A stretch of DNA of 64,000 bases from Deltaproteobacteria bacterium (GTDB taxonomy: Bacteria; Myxococcota_A; Polyangia; GCA-2747355; JADLHG01), in contig JADLHG010000045.1 of the NCBI GenBank assembly GCA_020848905.1, forward strand, positions 186,001-250,000, in the 5' to 3' direction. Positions 59,221 to 64,000 of the stretch are shown here, piece after piece. Numbering within the stretch: the stretch's first letter is position 1; every line of letters begins with the position of its first letter. The notes below the pieces were generated by a model. It was not told where the DNA came from, ran no database searches, and saw only the letters and a list, made by a program, of their open reading frames with translations. Both the position numbers and the translations under genes were made by a program.

Positions 59221-60564
59221 GTGCAGCTTCCGCTCCTCTCCCTCGTCGTTCTGGGGGCGGGGAGCCTCCTCCCCTTCGCCGGCTGCCACGCACAGGCGGC
59301 CGGCGAAGACTCTCACGGCGTGGGCCAGTTCCGCGTCGTTCCCCCGCCCGCGCGACCGTCGAGCTGTACGGCGGTCGCGGCGGGAACCCCGCTCCAGCCA
59401 CTGCTCGCGCGACTCCCGGCGGGAGCCGCGCTCTGCCTGGCCGACGGGCAGTACCGCGGCCCCTTGCGCATCACCCGGCCGGTTACCCTCTGGGGCAAGC
59501 GAGGCGCGGTCATCCGCTCGGACGGCATCGAAGGCACGACCATCGCCGTGCGTGCCGCGGGCTCGAAGCTCCTCGGCTTCACCGTGGATGGGAGCGGCCC
59601 GCGCTACGACCGCATGGACGCTGCCGTGCTGATCGAGGCCGACGACGTGCTCGTGCACGGGCTGAACGTGGTCAACGCGCTCTTCGGCCTGCTCGCGCAC
59701 AAGTGCAACCGCGCCGTCCTGCGCGGCAACGAGGTGTCGGGTAGCACCGAGGGCCCCATCGGCATGCGGGGGGACGGGATCCGGCTCTGGGAGGTGCGGG
59801 ACTCGCTCATCGAAGGGAACGCGATGCGGAACAGCCGGGACCTCGTGATCTGGTACGCGCCCCGGAATCGCATCCTCGGCAACCTCGTGACCCACAGCCG
59901 CTACGGCACGCACTTCATGTACAGCCACGACTGCGACGTGGAGGACAACCGCTTCGTGGACAACGTGGTGGGCATCTTCGTCATGTACAGCCGCAAGATG
60001 ACCCTGCGGCGGAACGTGCTCGCCCGGGGGACCGGCGCGGCAGGGATGGGCCTCGGGCTGAAGGAGGGCGGGAACATCGTGGCCGAGGACAACCTGATCG
60101 TCGGCAACACGGTGGGGCTGTACGTGGACACCTCGCCCCTGCAGAAGCACGAGCACAACCGATACGCGCGGAACACGTTTCGCTTCTCCGACGTCGCGGT
60201 GATGTTCCACACCGACTCGACGCAGAACACGTTCGAGGAGAACACCTTCGCCGACAACGACGTGCAGGTGCAGCCGCAGGGGGGCGGCGACGCGCGCGGC
60301 GTGACCTGGAGGAGAAACCGCTTCGACGACTACCAGGGCTATGACCTGGACGGCGACGGCTACGGAGACGTGCCCTATCGCCTGCAGAGCCTGTCGAACG
60401 AGCTCGTGGGCCAGTACCCGAACCTGGCCTTTCTGCGGGGCTCGATGGCGATCGGCATGATCGACGCCGCGAGCCGGCTCATGCCGCTCTACCAGCCGAA
60501 GGTGATTCTCGAAGATCCCAGGCCGCGGACGGGGCCCGTGCGGAGGACCTGCCGTGCGAATTGA
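59221..60564 (+). CDS. nosD: NosD, periplasmic copper-site maturation protein
   Basis: A 447-aa exported protein starting GTG 59221, with lipobox-like SLLPFAGCHAQAAG and a right-handed parallel beta-helix: NxI-type repeats such as GLNVVNALFGLLAHKCNR, GNAMRNSRDLVIWYAPRN and DNRFVDNVVGIFVMYSRK and TENTFAD at the end (N-terminal part around ITRPVTLWGKRGAVI). NosD with NosF and NosY forms the ABC-type complex thought to deliver sulfur or copper to the CuZ cluster. It lies 1 bp after nosZ and overlaps nosF by 11 bp. Confidence 0.93.
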   Translation: MQLPLLSLVVLGAGSLLPFAGCHAQAAGEDSHGVGQFRVVPPPARPSSCTAVAAGTPLQPLLARLPAGAALCLADGQYRGPLRITRPVTLWGKRGAVIRSDGIEGTTIAVRAAGSKLLGFTVDGSGPRYDRMDAAVLIEADDVLVHGLNVVNALFGLLAHKCNRAVLRGNEVSGSTEGPIGMRGDGIRLWEVRDSLIEGNAMRNSRDLVIWYAPRNRILGNLVTHSRYGTHFMYSHDCDVEDNRFVDNVVGIFVMYSRKMTLRRNVLARGTGAAGMGLGLKEGGNIVAEDNLIVGNTVGLYVDTSPLQKHEHNRYARNTFRFSDVAVMFHTDSTQNTFEENTFADNDVQVQPQGGGDARGVTWRRNRFDDYQGYDLDGDGYGDVPYRLQSLSNELVGQYPNLAFLRGSMAIGMIDAASRLMPLYQPKVILEDPRPRTGPVRRTCRAN

Positions 60565-61462
60565 AGGGAAGGGGCTCATCAAGCGCTTCGGCCGCGTCGA
60601 GGCGCTGAAGGGGGTCGACCTGCAGGTCGAGGCCGGGCAACGCGTGGCGCTCATCGGCCCCAACGGGTCGGGCAAGTCGACCATGATCCGCGCGGTGATG
60701 GGGCTTTTGCGCTGCGATGAAGGGGAGCTCCTCCTCGACGGGAAGCGGGCCCTGAAGGCGCGCGCCGAGCTGGCGCCGCGCATGGCCTATGTGCCGCAGA
60801 TCGCCCCGCAGCTTCGCGCCACCGTGCGGGACGTGGTGGGGGCCACCGCGCTCGTGCGGGGCTTCGACCCGGTCGCCGTCTACGAGGTGGCGAAGGAGCT
60901 CGGCCTCGACGTCGGGCCGCTGCGAAAGCGCGCCTTCCGGGACCTCTCGGGGGGGATGAAGCAGAAGCTCCTCATCGCGCTCGCCTTCGCGGCGCCGGTC
61001 TCGCTACTCATTTTGGACGAGCCCACGGCGAGTCTGGACCCGGGTTCGCGGCTGCACTTCTATACGCTCTACGAGCGGGTGGCGGCGGGGACCACCGTGC
61101 TGCTCTGCTCGCACCGCCTCGAGGAGATCCGGCACCTGGTCGACCACGTGGCGGTCCTCGACAACGGCTGGCTCGCCGAGCAGGGACCGGTAGAGCGCTT
61201 CCTGGACGTGCGGGCGCGCAGCCTGGTCGAGGTCCAGCTCCGGAACGGCCGCCAGAATGACCGCCACGCGGAGCGGCTCGCCGCGCTCGGCTTTCGTCCC
61301 GCCTTCTCGGGGTGGTGGGTCAAGGACGCGGCCCGCCCCGAGAAGATGTCGCTCCTGGCCACGCTGCACGCGGAGCTCGGCGAGGAGCTGCTGAACCTCA
61401 TCGTCCGCGACCTCGAGACGGTGGACGTTCCCACCGGAGGGTCCCATGATCGATCGGCCTGA
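60554..61462 (+). CDS. nosF: NosF, ABC transporter ATP-binding protein
   Basis: A 302-aa cytoplasmic ATPase. Walker A is LIGPNGSGKSTMIRAVMG, ABC signature FRDLSGGMKQKLLIALA, Walker B SLLILDEPTASLDPGS and the switch His is in VLLCSHRLEEIRH. It powers the NosDFY complex. GTG start at 60554 is inside the end of nosD. The 3' end overlaps nosL by 17 bp. Confidence 0.94.
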   Translation: MRIEGKGLIKRFGRVEALKGVDLQVEAGQRVALIGPNGSGKSTMIRAVMGLLRCDEGELLLDGKRALKARAELAPRMAYVPQIAPQLRATVRDVVGATALVRGFDPVAVYEVAKELGLDVGPLRKRAFRDLSGGMKQKLLIALAFAAPVSLLILDEPTASLDPGSRLHFYTLYERVAAGTTVLLCSHRLEEIRHLVDHVAVLDNGWLAEQGPVERFLDVRARSLVEVQLRNGRQNDRHAERLAALGFRPAFSGWWVKDAARPEKMSLLATLHAELGEELLNLIVRDLETVDVPTGGSHDRSA

Positions 61463-61931
61463 CCGCCGCGCGCGGTGTGGGCGCCTCTCGGCGCTCGTGC
61501 TCGTCAGCGCGAGCCTGACCGTGCTCGGCTGCAAGAAAGCCCCCGACGGGCCCGCCCCCGTGGTCTGGGACAAGGAGGCCTGCGGCTACTGCAAGATGCA
61601 CGTCGGAGATCGCGCCTTCGCCGCGCAGCTCCAGCTCGAGGGGGGCCAGGTGCTGAATTTCGACGATCCGGGGTGTCTCTTCAAATACCTCCACGAGAAG
61701 AAGCCTCGGGTCCATGCCACCTACTTTCGGCACCACCAGAAGGACGCCTGGCTGGCCGCGAGCGAGGCCGGCTTCGTCGCGGTGAAGGCGAGCCCGATGG
61801 GGTTCAACGTGGGGGCCGTGGAGAAGGGCGCTGCTGGGGCCTTCCCCGTGGCCGAGGCGCAGCAGCGGGTCACCGGCGGGAAGAGCCCTTCGACCGGCGC
61901 GCCCCCCGCCTCCGGACACGGCACTCACTGA
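61446..61931 (+). CDS. nosL: NosL, copper chaperone lipoprotein
   Basis: A 161-aa lipoprotein (signal LVLVSASLTVLGCKKAP, lipid Cys about 29). The copper site CGYCKMHVGDRAFAAQ matches the NosL Cys-x-x-Cys-x-Met motif, and FRHHQKDAWLAASEAGFV follows. NosL carries Cu(I) to NosZ. A short Gly/Pro tail follows. The start overlaps nosF and its stop shares one base with nosY's start. Confidence 0.93.
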   Translation: MIDRPDRRARCGRLSALVLVSASLTVLGCKKAPDGPAPVVWDKEACGYCKMHVGDRAFAAQLQLEGGQVLNFDDPGCLFKYLHEKKPRVHATYFRHHQKDAWLAASEAGFVAVKASPMGFNVGAVEKGAAGAFPVAEAQQRVTGGKSPSTGAPPASGHGTH

Positions 61932-62782
61932 TGGGGACCATGGACCGCACCCGACGTGCTCTCTTCGCCGTGATCCGGCTCGAGTTGGCGGAGGTCCTGC
62001 GCTCGCGCTGGCTGCTCTTCTGCGTGGCAGTCTACGGCATCCTGGCGCTCGTCTTCGTGCTCGTGGGTCTCAAAGAGTCCACCGTTCAGGGCTTCACCGG
62101 CACGAGCCGCGTCCTGCTCTCGCTCTCGCACGCGCTGCTCGTGCTCCTGCCGCTCATGGCGCTCACGGCCACGGGACAGGTGGTGAACCACGCGCGCGAC
62201 GACGGGACGCTCGAGCTCCTCTTCAGTCAGCCGATCGGGCGCGGGGCCTACCTCGCGGGCGTGACGCTCGTGCGCTACGCGGCCCTCGTGCTGCCGCTCG
62301 GCCTGCTCATGTTCGGGGTCGGGCTCTACGGCTGGATCGCCTATCGCGAGGCCATCTCGGCGGGTTTTCTGGCCCGCTGCCTCGCCGTGAGCGCGACCCT
62401 GCTCTGGGCCTTCGCCGGGCTCGGAGTGTTGGTCTCGACGGTGGTCCGCAACCAGGCCAAGGCCATGATCTACCTGCTGCTGCTCTGGGTGGGGGGCGTG
62501 GCGCTGCTCGACTTCGCGCTGTCGGGGCTGATGCTCCAGTGGCAGGTGGAGCCCCGGCTGGTCTTCACCCTGGCGGCCTTGAACCCGGTGCAGGCGGCGC
62601 GCATGGCGCTTCTCTCCGCGGTGGACCCGGAGCTCTCGGTGCTGGGTCCGGTCGGCTTCTACCTCGCAAATCAAGTTGGCGCGACGGCGCTGCTTCTGTT
62701 AGGTCTCGTCTGGCCCCTGCTCGTCGGGTGGGGGGCCTTTGGAGCCGCGCTCTGGCGGTTCCGTCGAGGGGACGTCGTCTAG
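61931..62782 (+). CDS. nosY: NosY, ABC transporter permease
   Basis: A 283-aa membrane protein with six hydrophobic segments: RWLLFCVAVYGILALVFVLV, VLLSLSHALLVLLPLMALTA, AALVLPLGLLMFGVGLYGWI and others, and the family's polar stretch DDGTLELLFSQPIGRGAYLA. It is the membrane partner of NosF and NosD in the CuZ-maturation complex. TGATG overlap with nosL. Operon order nosZ-D-F-L-Y. Confidence 0.92.
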   Translation: MGTMDRTRRALFAVIRLELAEVLRSRWLLFCVAVYGILALVFVLVGLKESTVQGFTGTSRVLLSLSHALLVLLPLMALTATGQVVNHARDDGTLELLFSQPIGRGAYLAGVTLVRYAALVLPLGLLMFGVGLYGWIAYREAISAGFLARCLAVSATLLWAFAGLGVLVSTVVRNQAKAMIYLLLLWVGGVALLDFALSGLMLQWQVEPRLVFTLAALNPVQAARMALLSAVDPELSVLGPVGFYLANQVGATALLLLGLVWPLLVGWGAFGAALWRFRRGDVV

Positions 62783-62868
62783 CAGAACCTTCACGACGTT
62801 GGGCGGGCTCTAACAATGGGGATGGGTCACCGAGGTAGCGGTAACGAACCCCGACGCGAGGTCAACCC

Positions 62869-63552
62869 ATGCGACGCGCAATCGACAAATTCTACGCCTT
62901 TCTGGATCGCCCGCTCTACCTGTCCTCCCGCTTCCTCCTGGCCGCCCTGGTCATTCCGCTGATCCTGAGCTTCTGGGCTCCGCTCTGGCGCATCGGCATG
63001 ATCGCGCCGCAGTACCCCGAGGGGCTGAGCCTCCACATCTACTCCTACAAGCTGGAAGGGGGACGCGGAGGACGCGACCTGCACGAGGTCAACGTCCTCA
63101 ACCACTACATCGGTATGCACTCCATCGACCGCGCGGCGCTGAAGGATCTGGACTGGCTCCCCTTTGCCCTGGGGGCGCTCATCCTGCTCGCGCTGCGGGT
63201 CGCGGTGGTAGGGAACGTGCGTTCGCTCCTCGACCTGGCGGTGATCGTGGGCTACGTGAGCGCCTTTGGCATGGGGCGCTTCTACTACCAGCTCTACACC
63301 TTCGGGCACGACCTGGACCCGAAGGCCCCGCTCCGCATGCCGCCCTTCACGCCCGCGGTCTTTGGCAGGAAGGAGATCGCGAACTTCACCACCGAGGCTT
63401 ATCCGCAGATGGGGTCCATCTACATCGGCATCTTTGCGACCGGCGTGACCCTGATTCTCCTCTGGCATCTCGTGAAGGGGCGCAGGGACTCGCTGCGCGA
63501 GGAGCGGGCTGCAGCGGCTGCCGCGGTCGCGGGGCAGAAGACTCCCGCTTGA
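62869..63552 (+). CDS. Conserved-looking membrane protein of the nos operon
   Basis: A 227-aa protein with about four hydrophobic segments (SSRFLLAALVIPLILSFWAP, LPFALGALILLALRVAVVG, LLDLAVIVGYVSAFGMGRFY, IFATGVTLILLWHLV). Between the first two it has a loop with YPEGLSLHIYSYKLEGG and HEVNVLNHYIGMHSIDRAAL. The His-rich LNHYIGMH segment could bind a metal or heme. Its place 86 bp after nosY suggests a role in the nos apparatus, possibly electron or copper transfer, but I do not know a proven function. Confidence 0.75.
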   Translation: MRRAIDKFYAFLDRPLYLSSRFLLAALVIPLILSFWAPLWRIGMIAPQYPEGLSLHIYSYKLEGGRGGRDLHEVNVLNHYIGMHSIDRAALKDLDWLPFALGALILLALRVAVVGNVRSLLDLAVIVGYVSAFGMGRFYYQLYTFGHDLDPKAPLRMPPFTPAVFGRKEIANFTTEAYPQMGSIYIGIFATGVTLILLWHLVKGRRDSLREERAAAAAAVAGQKTPA

Positions 63553-63554
63553 GC

Positions 63555-63568
63555 TTGATCGAGATCAG
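63555..63568. promoter_or_regulatory. FNR-like box before the cytochrome c gene
   Basis: TTGAT, four bases, ATCAG: nine of ten consensus bases of the FNR site. A TTGACA -35 follows at 63590-63595, with a weak -10 (TAGGAA) 18 bp on. The box would be near -64 relative to the predicted transcription start, suited to an activator of the CRP/FNR family. Confidence 0.5.
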
Positions 63569-63721
63569 CGCCGAACGACCCACCTCTGCTTGACAGCCCG
63601 CGCCATCTTGACCTAGGAAGCGTGGACCAAACGAATAGGGCCGACCCATGGCCGAGGCCTGGGGCTCACCCGCACGGGTCCTCGAGGGGGCCCTCCACAG
63701 CCAAGCGAGGAGTTTTTGACG

Positions 63722-64000
63722 ATGAAGCGAACGATGGGTCTATGTGTGGCGGCGCTGGGCATGACGCTGGCCTTCGGCACCGGCTGCAAGAAGGGCGGAG
63801 CCGAGGGGGGCGCTGGCGGTGCCGAGCCCTCGGCGGCGGCCAAGGAAGAGGCGACCAACATCTTCAAGAGCCGCTGCGCCTCGTGCCACGGCGCGACGGG
63901 CAAGGGCGACGGCGCGGCCTCGGCTGGCCTGAACCCGAAGCCTCGGAACTTTTCCGACGCGGCCTGGCAGAAGGGCGCCACGGACGAGCACCTGGAAAAC
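63722..64000 (+). CDS. c-type cytochrome lipoprotein (3' end outside window)
   Basis: The open frame runs from ATG 63722 to the window edge (93 codons). A lipoprotein-like signal (VAALGMTLAFGTGCKKGGAE, Cys about 21) is followed by a Gly-rich linker and the heme-binding CASCHGATGKGDGAASAGL. A single heme motif is seen so far, with NPKPRNFSD after it, as in small class I cytochromes. Position behind the nos genes suggests it hands electrons to NosZ, as cytochromes do in clade II nos operons. The rest is outside. Confidence 0.88.
   Translation, partial: MKRTMGLCVAALGMTLAFGTGCKKGGAEGGAGGAEPSAAAKEEATNIFKSRCASCHGATGKGDGAASAGLNPKPRNFSDAAWQKGATDEHLEN

Noticed and set aside
1-64000. tRNA, rRNA, CRISPR arrays, transposase or phage genes
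   Set aside because: No T-loop-like tRNA pattern, rRNA stretch, regularly spaced direct repeat or transposase/integrase motif was seen by reading both strands.

Overview
The window is high-GC, densely coded chromosomal DNA of a free-living bacterium, most likely a myxobacterium-type member of Myxococcota (Polyangia-like). The evidence is a MYXO-CTERM-type C-terminus on one exported protein and a similar but less certain one on another, many exported Cys-rich or DGG-rich proteins, and the mix of clade II-type nos genes, box genes, vWA/kinase/PP2C genes and hybrid sensor kinases. The taxonomy is an inference from gene content. No rRNA, tRNA, CRISPR array, integrase or transposase gene was seen.

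Layout. 1-6.1 kb (minus): a tightly coupled three-gene operon of an unknown 435-aa protein, a two-motif phospholipase-D-like protein and a large SNF2/RapA-type helicase that runs off the left edge. It looks like a defence or DNA-processing island. 6.2-13.4 kb: a glyoxalase-fold protein, RmuC, several unknown or secreted proteins, a ribbon-helix-helix/PIN-like pair, two copies of a 160-bp terminal-inverted-repeat element placed between convergent genes, and four copies of a 19-bp gapped palindrome. 13.4-17.3 kb: isocitrate dehydrogenase, QueC, a tandem-repeat MYXO-CTERM protein and an enoyl-CoA hydratase. 17.3-27.5 kb: an aerobic benzoyl-CoA (box) locus with BoxC, BoxB, an aldehyde dehydrogenase, a thiolase and a 3-hydroxyacyl-CoA dehydrogenase, with a PAS/PAS/HisKA/REC hybrid kinase in the middle. 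BoxA and benzoate-CoA ligase are not in the window.

27.5-35 kb: small enzymes, a GAF/EI-like protein lacking the phospho-His, a monothiol glutaredoxin, an acyl-CoA dehydrogenase and secreted proteins of unknown function. 35-45.7 kb: envelope polysaccharide genes (deacetylase, flippase, FemAB-like acyltransferase, O-antigen ligase-like protein) mixed with a BNR-repeat lipoprotein, a Cys-rich lipoprotein and glycyl-tRNA synthetase. 45.8-53.1 kb: a parallel beta-helix surface protein, then a PP2C phosphatase divergent from a vWA protein, a protein-kinase-like protein and a kinase-vWA fusion. All four carry apparent export signals, and two CRP-like sites lie in the divergent promoter region. 53.2-56.8 kb: a divergent aldehyde:ferredoxin oxidoreductase family protein coupled to a DHH phosphoesterase, and a receiver domain with Glu at the phospho-acceptor position. 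57.2-64 kb: a nitrous-oxide reduction operon (nosZ, nosD, nosF, nosL, nosY, a membrane protein, a cytochrome c cut by the right edge), with a Sec/lipoprotein-type NosZ and an FNR-like box before the cytochrome gene.

Functionally the window links aerobic aromatic degradation to acetyl-CoA/succinyl-CoA, a TCA enzyme, and N2O respiration for low oxygen. The least explained parts are the PLD-helicase operon, the exported kinase/phosphatase/vWA module, the 19-bp dyad family and the inverted-repeat elements.
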